In this document: piece after piece, positions 1-8,449 of the stretch | How positions within the stretch are numbered: position 1 is the stretch's first letter | Layout: the number at the start of each line of letters is the position of its first letter | From: Exiguobacterium profundum | GTDB lineage: Bacteria > Bacillota > Bacilli > Exiguobacteriales > Exiguobacteriaceae | NCBI RefSeq assembly: GCF_001909285.1 | Contig: NZ_MRSV01000001.1 | Span: 1,383,331-1,447,330, forward strand | DNA length: 64,000 nucleotides | Direction: 5' to 3' | The notes under the pieces: generated by a model | What the model saw: the letters and a program-made list of their open reading frames with translations, nothing else | The model's database searches: none | What the model was told of the DNA's origin: nothing | Program-made: the position numbers and the translations under genes

Positions 1-194
1 GTGGGGCGATGTTCGCTGCCGTCTTCCTCTCTCTTCTCGTTACAATGAATGATGAGGCGAGTTGGGGGAACGACATTTTTGCGACAATCGTGGGAGTGAC
101 AATCGGCGTTCTCGTATATGGATACCTCGGGTGGCGGAGCCATCTCGCAGGGAAATTACTAGGGAAACGCTTTGAATATCGGAGGAACGGATAA
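1..194 (+). CDS. C-terminal end of a polytopic membrane protein (probable YtgP/SpoVB-type flippase), partial
   Basis: The reading frame is open from the window edge and ends at TAA 192-194. About 63 residues are visible: a hydrophobic stretch, a short polar loop, a second hydrophobic stretch (DIFATIVGVTIGVLVYGYL) and a basic tail. This is how a MATE/MurJ-like polysaccharide flippase ends. In Bacillus such a gene (ytgP) lies directly before the small rsuA-type gene, as here, and the two overlap by one base (TAATG). The family assignment rests mainly on context, because the diagnostic part lies outside the window. Confidence 0.45.
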   Translation, partial: GAMFAAVFLSLLVTMNDEASWGNDIFATIVGVTIGVLVYGYLGWRSHLAGKLLGKRFEYRRNG

Positions 195-907
195 TGCGAA
201 TTGATAAATTGCTATCGAACATGGGATATGGTTCACGAAAAGATGTAAAAATCTTATTGAAACAAGGGGCAGTGCGAGTCGATGAGACACCTGTAAAAGA
301 TGCGAAACGGCACGTCGACCCAGCATCAGAGAAAGTCACGGTGTTCGGGGAAGTGGTTGAGTATCGTCCCTACATCTATTTCATGATGAACAAGCCGGAA
401 GGGGTCATCAGTGCGACTGAAGATCAAGTCGAGACGACAGTCATCGAGTTGATTGATCCAGAGTATGCCCATTATGACCTCTTCCCGGTCGGTCGTCTCG
501 ATAAGGATACGACGGGACTGCTCCTCATCACGAACGATGGCGCGTTCAATCATGCGCTCATGTCACCTCGCAAGCACGTCGACAAAGTATATATCGCCGA
601 GGTCGACGGGGAGATGACAGTAGAGGATATCAAGACGTTCGCGAATGGGGTCGAGTTAGAGGACGGATATACGACGAAGCCGGCCCGTCTTGAAATACTG
701 AGCAAGAGCGGACGTCGGTCGGTCATTCGCCTCACGTTGTCTGAGGGGAAATATCACCAAGTGAAACGAATGGTCGCGGCGGTCGGCAAACATGTCGAAC
801 GATTGGAGCGTGTTCAAATCGGAAAGTTAGAACTCGATGAGACGCTTGAGCTCGGGGCATATCGTGAGTTGACGGAAGAAGAAGTTCGACTGTTTCTTCA
901 ATCATAA
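194..907 (+). CDS. rsuA: 16S rRNA pseudouridine synthase, RsuA family
   Basis: The 237-residue protein isomerises a uridine in small-subunit rRNA to pseudouridine in the cytoplasm. Residues 1-48 form an S4 RNA-binding domain (MRIDKLLSNMGYGSRKDVK). The catalytic domain follows with the family motif GRLDKDTTGLLL; Asp103 is the expected catalytic residue. MMNKPEGVIS near residue 64 is the usual RsuA/RluB motif I. Length is normal. The start overlaps the stop of the upstream gene by one base, so the two are probably translationally coupled. B. subtilis YtzG sits in the same place. The exact target base cannot be read from sequence. Confidence 0.93.
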   Translation: MRIDKLLSNMGYGSRKDVKILLKQGAVRVDETPVKDAKRHVDPASEKVTVFGEVVEYRPYIYFMMNKPEGVISATEDQVETTVIELIDPEYAHYDLFPVGRLDKDTTGLLLITNDGAFNHALMSPRKHVDKVYIAEVDGEMTVEDIKTFANGVELEDGYTTKPARLEILSKSGRRSVIRLTLSEGKYHQVKRMVAAVGKHVERLERVQIGKLELDETLELGAYRELTEEEVRLFLQS

Positions 908-914
908 GAAGATG

Positions 915-948
915 AGAGAATCTGTCTGATGGGACGGATTCTCTTTTT
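915..948 (+). terminator. Rho-independent terminator after rsuA
   Basis: AGAGAATC pairs with GATTCTCT across a 14-base loop and is followed by a T run. It lies 7 bases after the rsuA stop. Confidence 0.8.
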
Positions 949-971
949 GTATAAAAAGCTCTGTTTTTCGA

Positions 972-1598
972 TTATATCTTTTTGAAAATGGCATCAAAAT
1001 CATCACGCCAAGAGTCAACCAACCAGTCGTTATATCTGTGATACAAAGGAACAAGTGGTTCAACTTCATTTGAACTTATGATACAACCTCGATCATCGTA
1101 CATATGAAACACGATGTTCTTTTCGGTGCTAATAAAGTAAACAGCTTGTCCAATTGAAGGTTCTCTTCCTTGCTCGTAATTTCCTATACCTCTAAGGATT
1201 TTCTCGTAAGAGATTGACTTGATCTGCGAGGATACAAATTTTGCTTTATATTCATGTTTGATTTCTATAAATTCCCCTGTTATTTCGTCAATATCTTCAT
1301 TTAATTCAAATAACGTTTCTTCTTCAATCTGTTGTTTCATGAATAAACTATACAAATATTCGGGAGTGGTATTCCCGAACATGATGTCCTCTGTTTCGTT
1401 CCAATCCTTGATAAAGATATGGATGTAATCATCAGATTGAAACACTTCCTCGAACAATGTAGTCACTCTGTTTACAACTTGCTCTATTCTCTCATCCGTT
1501 CCGTTTTTATACGGTTCGCCAAGTTCGAATCTTAGATGGACTTCTCCAGATAGGTTTGGGAAATTGTCCTCTATGTACTTCATTATTTCTTCTTTCAC
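972..1598 (-). CDS. DUF3885 domain protein
   Basis: This is a 208-residue soluble acidic protein of unknown function. An N-terminal LRFELGEPYKNGTDERIEQVVNR stretch and a C-terminal DRGCIISSNEVEPLVPLYHRYNDWLVD stretch match the DUF3885 pattern I remember from Bacillus proteins. It starts at GTG 1598 with GAGGTG five bases upstream. The gene is visibly richer in A and T than its neighbours and interrupts the otherwise conserved rsuA-pepV order, which suggests acquisition by transfer. No catalytic motif is evident. DUF3885 genes often occur singly in Bacillales, and nothing nearby indicates a partner. Confidence 0.75.
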   Translation of the reverse strand: MKEEIMKYIEDNFPNLSGEVHLRFELGEPYKNGTDERIEQVVNRVTTLFEEVFQSDDYIHIFIKDWNETEDIMFGNTTPEYLYSLFMKQQIEEETLFELNEDIDEITGEFIEIKHEYKAKFVSSQIKSISYEKILRGIGNYEQGREPSIGQAVYFISTEKNIVFHMYDDRGCIISSNEVEPLVPLYHRYNDWLVDSWRDDFDAIFKKI

Positions 1599-1654
1599 AT
1601 CATCACCTCATCTTAAGCAATTGATACAATCTAAAACCACAAAACCTTCATTCA

Positions 1655-1684
1655 TAAAAAAGAGACCTGAACGCCAGGTCTCTT
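1655..1684 (-). terminator. Terminator of the DeoR-type HTH gene
   Basis: AAGAGACCTG and CAGGTCTCTT form a 10-bp stem with a 5-base loop. On the minus strand it is followed by a T run (A run at 1655-1660). Confidence 0.8.
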
Positions 1685-1701
1685 GAATATACATATACAA
1701 T

Positions 1702-1923
1702 TCAGTTTGCCGTCTTGAGTGAACGTTTTGATGAAGTCCACGTGCCACGGCTAGGGCTCTCCACAAGGTTATTGTACTCAAGTACGTTCAAATCACGTTG
1801 CACGGTACGTGACGTGATGCCGAACTCTTCTACTAGTTCTGAAGTGGTAACGGATTCCCTTTCATTGATGAACAAATAAATGGACTTGATGCGCGTTAAC
1901 ATCCGATCTGTTGAGCCTTTCAT
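1702..1923 (-). CDS. Short DeoR-type helix-turn-helix regulator
   Basis: The 73-residue protein is essentially one winged HTH of the DeoR type: TSELVEEFGITSRTVQRDLNVLE spans residues 27-49, followed by a short basic tail. Normal DeoR regulators have about 180 more residues forming a sugar-phosphate sensor domain, which is absent. I chose ATG 1923 because GGGAGG lies six bases upstream; the frame is open further upstream but has no ribosome site. It is transcribed away from pepV and has its own terminator. It may be a minimal DNA-binding regulator or a remnant; target unknown. Confidence 0.7.
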   Translation of the reverse strand: MKGSTDRMLTRIKSIYLFINERESVTTSELVEEFGITSRTVQRDLNVLEYNNLVESPSRGTWTSSKRSLKTAN

Positions 1924-2231
1924 TGGATAACCTCCCAATGTGTAGAATAATGATAAACCATACCTACAGACGACAAAATGAAATATAAAATTGTTATTTT
2001 CTAAAATTACACCTTTAGTATACCGCTCTTGAGCAAAAATGCAAGTGGAAAGCACGAACAATCTGTTTGTAAAGATTTGATTATGAACGTAAATATCGAA
2101 TGAAGATTATATTTTTACATTGAAAAGAAGCTGAAACACAAAAAAAAAAAACTTTTCTAAATGAATGTTCGTCTTTCATACATTTAGATATACTAGTAAG
2201 GGAGAGAACATTCGCAAAAGGGGAGATGAAC
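1924..2231. other. Divergent intergenic region between HTH gene and pepV
   Basis: This 308-base, AT-rich spacer carries the promoters of both genes. On the plus strand TATACT at 2189-2194 is a plausible -10 for pepV, with no good -35. A run of 12 A lies at 2140-2151. No open frame with a ribosome site was found. Confidence 0.5.
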
Positions 2232-3620
2232 ATGAATTGGAGACAGGAAGTCGACAATCGCAAAGACGCATTTTTAGAAGATTTGAAAGGGTTACTTCAA
2301 ATCCCTAGCGTACTCGATGAATCGAAAGCTGCGCCGAACATGCCGTTTGGTCCGGAGGTTCGTCAAGCGCTTGACTACATGTTTGAAATCGGTGAGCGAG
2401 ATGGATTTAAAACAAAAGATGTCGGAGGTTACGCGGGACATTTGGAATATGGAGACGGGGAGGAAATCGTCGGCATCCTATGTCACCTTGACGTCGTCCC
2501 AGCAGGGGATGGATGGACGTATGGCGCGTTCAACCCGACCATCACGACTGATGGGAAAATTGTGGCACGCGGAAGTAACGATGATAAAGGGCCATCTATG
2601 GCTGCATACTACGGGCTACGAATTGTCAAAGAGCTCGGGCTACCACTTTCAAAGCGGGTCCGTTTGATTGCAGGTTGTGATGAAGAGAGCGAATGGCGCT
2701 GTGTCCGCGAGTATTTCAAACAAGAACAAATGCCGACGTATGGATTTGCGCCAGATGCGGATTTCCCGATCATCAATGCTGAAAAAGGGTTGTATGATGG
2801 TGTGTTGACTCAATTACCGATTCAACGTGTACCAGGTTCTGCCTACCATCTCGTGTCATTCACGAGTGGGGAGCGTCCGAATATGGTGCCGGACTTCGCG
2901 AAAGCCGAATTGAAGACGGATGAGGTACTCGAGGAGAAGTTCGAGGCCTATCTCGAAAAATATGAAGCGGACGGAACGTGTGAATACGACCGTGGCACAT
3001 ATACGTTTACGATGAAAGGAAAAGCGGCGCACGCGATGGAACCGGATAACGGGATCAACGCGGCCTACGTCCTCGCTGGATTCTTGTTACATCTTCCACT
3101 TGATATTCAAGGCGAGCGCTATGTTGAATTCGTTCGTCACGTATTCGCCGATTCTCGTGGGATTTCGCTTGGGATTGAAGCGAGCGATGAGACGGGCGAC
3201 TTGACGATTAATGGCGGCGTCTTCCGATACAATGAAGAAGAGCGTACGGCGACGGTCAACATTCGCTATCCGTATACGGCCAAATTCGAAGAACGGTTAC
3301 AAAACCTACGTGAAATCGCTTTGTCATTTGGGTTCGAGTTGAAGACCCGTCAACATATGCCGCCTCATCATGTGGCAGAAGATCACCCACTCGTGAAGAC
3401 ACTAGCAGGCGTGTACGAGCGTCAAACGGGAGAACATGCAAACTTGATGGCCATCGGAGGCGGAACGTATGCACGTTCGCTCGAGGCAGGTGTCGCATTT
3501 GGTGCATTGTTCCCAGGTGCTAAAGATGTGGCGCATCAGGTCGATGAATATATGGAGATAGAAGATTTATTACGTGCCGCGGCAATCTATGCTGAGGCCA
3601 TTTACGAGCTCGCTAAATAA
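2232..3620 (+). CDS. pepV: Dipeptidase PepV, M20 family
   Basis: The protein hydrolyses a broad range of dipeptides in the cytoplasm using two zinc ions. At 462 residues it has family length. The metal-binding signature CHLDVVPAGDGW is near residue 84, followed by ARGSNDDKGP with the bridging Asp, GCDEESEWRC with the general-base Glu pair, FAPDADFP, and a late VAHQVDEY His. I chose ATG 2232 because AAGGGGAG (2218-2225) leaves six bases to it; ATG 2226 abuts the ribosome site. B. subtilis YtjP occupies the same place. Monocistronic in appearance. Confidence 0.92.
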   Translation: MNWRQEVDNRKDAFLEDLKGLLQIPSVLDESKAAPNMPFGPEVRQALDYMFEIGERDGFKTKDVGGYAGHLEYGDGEEIVGILCHLDVVPAGDGWTYGAFNPTITTDGKIVARGSNDDKGPSMAAYYGLRIVKELGLPLSKRVRLIAGCDEESEWRCVREYFKQEQMPTYGFAPDADFPIINAEKGLYDGVLTQLPIQRVPGSAYHLVSFTSGERPNMVPDFAKAELKTDEVLEEKFEAYLEKYEADGTCEYDRGTYTFTMKGKAAHAMEPDNGINAAYVLAGFLLHLPLDIQGERYVEFVRHVFADSRGISLGIEASDETGDLTINGGVFRYNEEERTATVNIRYPYTAKFEERLQNLREIALSFGFELKTRQHMPPHHVAEDHPLVKTLAGVYERQTGEHANLMAIGGGTYARSLEAGVAFGALFPGAKDVAHQVDEYMEIEDLLRAAAIYAEAIYELAK

Positions 3621-3697
3621 GAAACAAGGAGAGCTGGCTGGTATAGTCGGCTCTCTGTCCTTTAGGAAGGAAGTTATCATTGGATTAACAAAAAAGA

Positions 3698-4831
3698 TTG
3701 TTTCAGTCTGTATACGTCGCGATATTCTTCGCGCAAGGGGCATTGATCCCTTATATGACCTTATACTTTTCACAAACTAAGTTTGGGTTGACACCTAGCC
3801 AAGTCGGGATTGTGGTGGCCATCTTACCGATTCTATCCATCGGCGTGCAACCATTGTGGGGGATGTTGACCGACCGGACGGGGAGAGTCCGTGCCTGGTT
3901 GATTTTGGCGATGCTAAGCGCCGCACTCATTTCTCTCACGTTTTTAGTGGCGACCTCTTACATTTGGATTGTCATACTTATGGTGATTTGGTCCGTTTTC
4001 CAATGTGCTCACATCCCGCTTGTGGACATGATGACACTCGACTATACGACGCGGTCGAAAGTTGATTACGGTGCAATTCGACTCTTTGGATCAGCGGGAT
4101 TTGCCATTGCCGTCTTTGCAATGGGACGAATCTCTGATAGCACGTGGGGACTAGCTAGTACATTCGTGTTGAGCGCTGTTTTACTAATACTTGGCAGCGT
4201 ATTTGTTCGAATGATTCCTGAGAAAAGTTCGATTCGTGATGTGACGTTGGCGCCGCTCTCATGGACGGCTGTTTGGAACAAACGCTTTGTGTTCTTCTTA
4301 TGTGGTGGGATGCTCGTCTTCGGACCGATTTACGCGAATAACTATTATTTCGGCCTTTACGTGACAAACAGCGGTGGCTCGACGACGTTGGTCGGAACGC
4401 TATTCCTCGTGGCAGTGTTATTTGAAATCCCGTTTATGAAAGTGGCGTCCCAATTGGTTGAACGCTATGGAAACGTCAGCGTTCTTGTCGGGGCCGCTAT
4501 CATCTCGGCAGTTCGGAACGGGGTACTTGCGTTAGAACCACCGATTTGGGTCGTGTGGCTCCTCGCGATTGCACAAGGTCTCGTCGTCGGACTTTTGATT
4601 CCCGTCGCACTTCAATTCGTTCGGACGCTCGTCGATCGGCAAGTTTCCTCGACGGCCATCGGGGTATATATGGCATTGACGTCCGGGCTCGCGACAGCTG
4701 GATTTAATATGCTGAGTGGTAAAATCATTGAACTTGACGATATTTTAGGCGTGTTTTGGATGTATACCATCGTCACGGCACTAGGAGCGTTGATTTGGAT
4801 CGGAATGTCACGTCGCAACCTGAAAGGATGA
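3698..4831 (+). CDS. Major facilitator superfamily transporter (12 TM, 'MFS_1-like')
   Basis: An integral membrane permease of about 377 residues with roughly 12 hydrophobic spans. The loop motif GMLTDRTGRVRAWL between spans 2 and 3 is the MFS signature. FFAQGALIPYMTLYF at the N-terminus is typical of the nucleoside-symporter-like branch; the substrate cannot be told. The first usable codon in the open frame is TTG 3698, which has no ribosome site. A good site (AGGAAGG, 3664-3670) instead fits TTG 3680, in the same frame, but that reading meets TAA at its third codon. The 5' end may therefore be damaged. It overlaps the upstream end of thpR's ribosome site. Confidence 0.8.
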   Translation: MFQSVYVAIFFAQGALIPYMTLYFSQTKFGLTPSQVGIVVAILPILSIGVQPLWGMLTDRTGRVRAWLILAMLSAALISLTFLVATSYIWIVILMVIWSVFQCAHIPLVDMMTLDYTTRSKVDYGAIRLFGSAGFAIAVFAMGRISDSTWGLASTFVLSAVLLILGSVFVRMIPEKSSIRDVTLAPLSWTAVWNKRFVFFLCGGMLVFGPIYANNYYFGLYVTNSGGSTTLVGTLFLVAVLFEIPFMKVASQLVERYGNVSVLVGAAIISAVRNGVLALEPPIWVVWLLAIAQGLVVGLLIPVALQFVRTLVDRQVSSTAIGVYMALTSGLATAGFNMLSGKIIELDDILGVFWMYTIVTALGALIWIGMSRRNLKG

Positions 4832-4836
4832 ATGAG

Positions 4837-5412
4837 ATGAGTACGCATTACTTTATTGCGATTCCCATTGAAGCGACTGAATTGGTTGACGTACAGCAAA
4901 CCATCTTACCTTATTATTCGTATCGAAGAATCTATCGACCGGAAGAGTTCCATATGACAGTGCAATTTTTAGGAAGCGTGGATGGGGATGAATTAGACGA
5001 AGTAAAAGAAATCACGCGTAGAATTTGTGAGAAAACATTACTATTCACGTTGGAGTTTCGAGCCATCGACCATTTTGGGCGACCAGATCGGCCCCGCGTT
5101 TTGACCATCGTTCCGGATGACTCCGAACCCCTTCAACGGTTGGCGCATACCCTCCGCCATGAACTAGTTGATGTGATTCCAAGATTGGACCGGAAGTCGT
5201 TTGTCCCTCACGTGACGCTCGCTAAAAAATGGGGCGAAGGGGAGCGTGTCCCATACGTCCCCCCTGAATTTCACGCGACGGAATCAGTAGAAGAATTAAT
5301 TTTATATGAAGTACAGCCGACTCATACACCTGCTTACCGAGCAGTAGACGTATTTCCGCTAAGACGGCCAGAGGAGGATATATGGCAATCCCGGTTAAAA
5401 TTTTTGACGTAA
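4837..5412 (+). CDS. thpR: RNA 2',3'-cyclic phosphodiesterase (2'-5' RNA ligase family)
   Basis: The 191-residue protein has the two HxT motifs of the 2H phosphoesterase fold: HMTVQF (His39, Thr41) and HVTLAK (His125, Thr127). These enzymes open 2',3'-cyclic phosphates at RNA ends and can join 2'-5' linked ends in vitro; the role in the cell is unclear. ATG 4837 is chosen because AAAGGA ends eight bases before it. The start lies 6 bases after the transporter stop and the end overlaps ytlQ by 31 bases, so the genes look like one transcript. B. subtilis YtlP is the positional equivalent. Confidence 0.88.
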   Translation: MSTHYFIAIPIEATELVDVQQTILPYYSYRRIYRPEEFHMTVQFLGSVDGDELDEVKEITRRICEKTLLFTLEFRAIDHFGRPDRPRVLTIVPDDSEPLQRLAHTLRHELVDVIPRLDRKSFVPHVTLAKKWGEGERVPYVPPEFHATESVEELILYEVQPTHTPAYRAVDVFPLRRPEEDIWQSRLKFLT

Positions 5413-6221
5413 TCTCAAAATATGAACGTGATTTATTAGATCAATATAATCGTTATTTGGAATATGTGGAATCCGATACGGCACGTCTACAGCGCCTTCA
5501 TGAAAACAATCGCTTAAACCCGGTCGAAGTGCTCGAAATTGACCGACCGTGGTGGAAGTTTTGGGCGAAGACGGAACGAATCGAATTGGAGCCGAAGCCG
5601 CTCTCTGAATCACAATATCAAAAGTTGTTACGAGAGCGCCGGCATATCCAAAAGCTTCAATTCGCTTGTGAAGGGGTGCTTGAGACAGATTTACCGCATC
5701 TGGCGTTTATTCGTGACTTCGCTTATCGTGTGATGCGCACCGATTGGAACGAACGACACTTTTTCTTGTATCGACCGGTCATCGAATGGAATGGTGCGAT
5801 GGTTGAATTGAGTCATGTCATCGTCGGACCGACGCACCTTTATATCGTAGAATGGCTTGAAGGCGATCGAAGCATCTATCACATATCGAAAGAGAAGACA
5901 TGGGTTCATCAACCGCTGAAAGGGGAAAATACCCGTGTAGTGAACCCGCTGATTGCATTGACACGGACAGAGGAACTGATTCGTCAAGTTCTACCGCATT
6001 ATGCGGGCGTGCTACAAAAAGTCGTCATTGCGACAAATGGATATTTTGATAACGTTCCAAGTGTTCGATCGACCCAATATATCGGTCGTAATGAATATAC
6101 GGAATGGATGAAACAAGTGAACGGTCGTGCACCGATTGTAAAAGCACAGCAGATTCGTGACGTTGCTACCATATTAGAAGTGACTGCCAAGTTGCCGTTT
6201 CGTCAATTCATGGATCAGTGA
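5382..6221 (+). CDS. YtlQ-like protein with NERD-like domain
   Basis: A 279-residue protein of unknown function, starting at ATG 5382 behind GAGGAGG and overlapping thpR. The N-terminal 90 residues are helical and charged. From about residue 120 (ERHFFLYRPVIEWNGAMVELSHVIVGPTHLYIVEW) the pattern resembles a nuclease-related (NERD) or restriction-endonuclease-like fold, with a later VVIATNGYFDN segment. In B. subtilis YtlQ follows YtlP in the same way. The family name rests on position and this partial resemblance; no complete nuclease active site could be confirmed by eye. Confidence 0.6.
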   Translation: MAIPVKIFDVISKYERDLLDQYNRYLEYVESDTARLQRLHENNRLNPVEVLEIDRPWWKFWAKTERIELEPKPLSESQYQKLLRERRHIQKLQFACEGVLETDLPHLAFIRDFAYRVMRTDWNERHFFLYRPVIEWNGAMVELSHVIVGPTHLYIVEWLEGDRSIYHISKEKTWVHQPLKGENTRVVNPLIALTRTEELIRQVLPHYAGVLQKVVIATNGYFDNVPSVRSTQYIGRNEYTEWMKQVNGRAPIVKAQQIRDVATILEVTAKLPFRQFMDQ

Positions 6222-6240
6222 TTGAGAGGAAGGGACGCAT

Positions 6241-8406
6241 ATGCATCACACACCAGATCAAAAGACCGCCTCACATGTGACCATCGAGAGCGCGTCTTTC
6301 GTATCATTTGAGACCATACAACTTGAGATTGTGCGCGAATATGAATCCGTTCCAGTACAAATCGAACAGAATGGACGCCCAGTCGACTATCTCGTCGAGC
6401 AACAGTTTGTGACGGAATCCGGGAAGATCGAACAAATCCTACGTTTAAACGAACCAATCTCTTTAGAAACGTTGTACACCGTCTGCCATCCGGGTCATAA
6501 GACGACGGTTGTCGTACCACGAGAAATCGTCCGATCAGAGGAATTCGAACGTCGTTTCTCATATGATGGCCCACTCGGCGTATCGTTTACGCCGCACGGA
6601 ATGGAAGTGACTGTATGGTCTCCGGTTGCTTTATCCATGTGGATTACAGTGCATGATGATACGAATCACAGAGAAATTGAGCGATTTCACATGAACCGCG
6701 GCGCACGCGGGGAATGGAGTGGTGAAATACCACAAGCGTTCCAAGGTATGTTTTATCGCTTAGAAGTGAAAACACCGGTCGATACGAGGCAAGTCGTCGA
6801 TCCTTATGCGCGAGCCGTCAGTTTGAACGGTGAGTATGGCGTACTACAAGATGTCTCACGATTTGTCAATAAACAGGTCGAACGAGCCGCGCGCCCGCCT
6901 TTATGGAAGGCAACGGATGCCGTCATCTATGAACTGCACATCCGGGATTTTACAAGCCATCCCTCATCGATGAGTCAATTGAAAGGACTATACGGTGGGG
7001 TATCTGAAAAAGGAGTTCGGACGAAGGAAGGCAATAGTGCCGGACTCGACTATTTAAAAGAACTTGGCGTGACTCATGTCCAGTTGCTTCCTGTCCATGA
7101 TTTTGGAAGTGTCGATGAGACAACGCGTATGCCGTACAACTGGGGCTATGATCCGATTCATTGGTTCGGACTTGAAGGAAGTTATGCCTCAAGACCGGAT
7201 GTGCCGATGAGTCGTGTGTTCGAATATGCGACACTCGTCTCTGACTTGCATCAAGCTGGTCTTCGAGTCGTTACAGACGTCGTGATGAATCATATTTATA
7301 TTCGAGAACAATCCCCACTTGAAGCGCTCGTACCATACTATTATTTTCGATACGAGCACGACGGGACGATAGCGAACGGAACCGGTGTCGGGAATGACAC
7401 GGCGTCAGAACGCTATATGATGCGACGTATGATTGTCGACTTCGTGACGTATTTCGCAACAACCTATCAAGTGGATGGGTTCCGCTTCGATTTAATGGGG
7501 ATTCATGATGTCGAAACGATGAATCAAGTACGGGCCGCGCTCGATAAGGTTGATCCCTCAATTCTCGTCTATGGAGAAGGGTGGGACTTGGCGACACCGC
7601 TTGGACAGTCATTGAAGGCGACGTCACAAAATGCTGCACGCATGCCTCGCATCGGACATTTCAACGATATGATTCGAGATGCGTTGAAGGGGTCGACGTT
7701 TAATGACAGGGAACGTGGATTCATCTCCGGGAATGAGTGGCGAGAGTGGGAACTTCGAGAATGTCTTACTGGAGCCGTCCACATTCCGAACGTAACGGTC
7801 GGTCGTTTCCCGAGTCCGACTTATTCCATCAATTATGCCGAAGCTCACGACAACTATACGATCTATGACAAGTTAATGTTGTCTTGTGAAGGAGTCGATG
7901 AAACGACTCGTCTTGCCATGCAACGTCTTGCTAATGCGGTCGTCATCACATCCCAAGGCATCCCGTTCATCCATGCCGGTCAAGAGTTTGGGCGGACGAA
8001 ACAGGGTGTCGAAAATAGCTATAATTCACCCGATCACATCAATCATTTTGATTGGGATCTTCGTGACACACGAATCAAAGACATCGAGTATGTGAAGACG
8101 CTCTTGAAGTTACGGCGACTCCATACATGTTTCCGGTATGATTCCAGACAAGAAGTCATTGACCATTTCACGTTTCTCCCATCGCCTCCTGGCGTCATTA
8201 TCTATGAATTGACGGCCAGTCATTCTTATGATGCGTGGCAACGGGTACGCGTCTATGTGAACGGTACGTTCGACTCGCTTTCATTCGAGAGCGATGCGAA
8301 ATGGAACGTATACGTTCAAGGAGAAACGGCGAGTCTCGTTCCGCTCGCACGAAACCCAACACACATTCAAGTCGAGTCGTTGTCAATGACGATTCTCGCG
8401 TGTTAA
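6241..8406 (+). CDS. amyX: Type I pullulanase (glycoside hydrolase 13)
   Basis: The enzyme cleaves alpha-1,6 branches in pullulan, glycogen and limit dextrins. The 721-residue protein has an N-terminal beta-sandwich portion, then the GH13 barrel with YNWGYDP (type I pullulanase signature, about residue 300), DVVMNH (region I, about 345), GFRFDLMG (region II with the nucleophile Asp, about 417), YGEGWD (region III acid Glu, about 445) and AEAHDN (region IV, about 535). No signal peptide is seen, so it acts inside the cell, probably on glycogen or imported maltodextrins. It sits in the ytlQ-ytmP interval as B. subtilis amyX does. Confidence 0.95.
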   Translation: MHHTPDQKTASHVTIESASFVSFETIQLEIVREYESVPVQIEQNGRPVDYLVEQQFVTESGKIEQILRLNEPISLETLYTVCHPGHKTTVVVPREIVRSEEFERRFSYDGPLGVSFTPHGMEVTVWSPVALSMWITVHDDTNHREIERFHMNRGARGEWSGEIPQAFQGMFYRLEVKTPVDTRQVVDPYARAVSLNGEYGVLQDVSRFVNKQVERAARPPLWKATDAVIYELHIRDFTSHPSSMSQLKGLYGGVSEKGVRTKEGNSAGLDYLKELGVTHVQLLPVHDFGSVDETTRMPYNWGYDPIHWFGLEGSYASRPDVPMSRVFEYATLVSDLHQAGLRVVTDVVMNHIYIREQSPLEALVPYYYFRYEHDGTIANGTGVGNDTASERYMMRRMIVDFVTYFATTYQVDGFRFDLMGIHDVETMNQVRAALDKVDPSILVYGEGWDLATPLGQSLKATSQNAARMPRIGHFNDMIRDALKGSTFNDRERGFISGNEWREWELRECLTGAVHIPNVTVGRFPSPTYSINYAEAHDNYTIYDKLMLSCEGVDETTRLAMQRLANAVVITSQGIPFIHAGQEFGRTKQGVENSYNSPDHINHFDWDLRDTRIKDIEYVKTLLKLRRLHTCFRYDSRQEVIDHFTFLPSPPGVIIYELTASHSYDAWQRVRVYVNGTFDSLSFESDAKWNVYVQGETASLVPLARNPTHIQVESLSMTILAC

Positions 8407-8449
8407 GATGTTGATTGTATCTCTTTAATTCAAGTAAGATTTGAGCGTG

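Noticed and set aside
2140-2151. A12 run as part of a terminator or transposon end
   Set aside because: No stem precedes it and no terminal inverted repeat or target duplication flanks it.
3622-3664. Terminator after pepV
   Set aside because: An AGAGC/GCTCT stem exists, but the following TTTAGG is too short a T run, and the bases also hold the ribosome site of the transporter.
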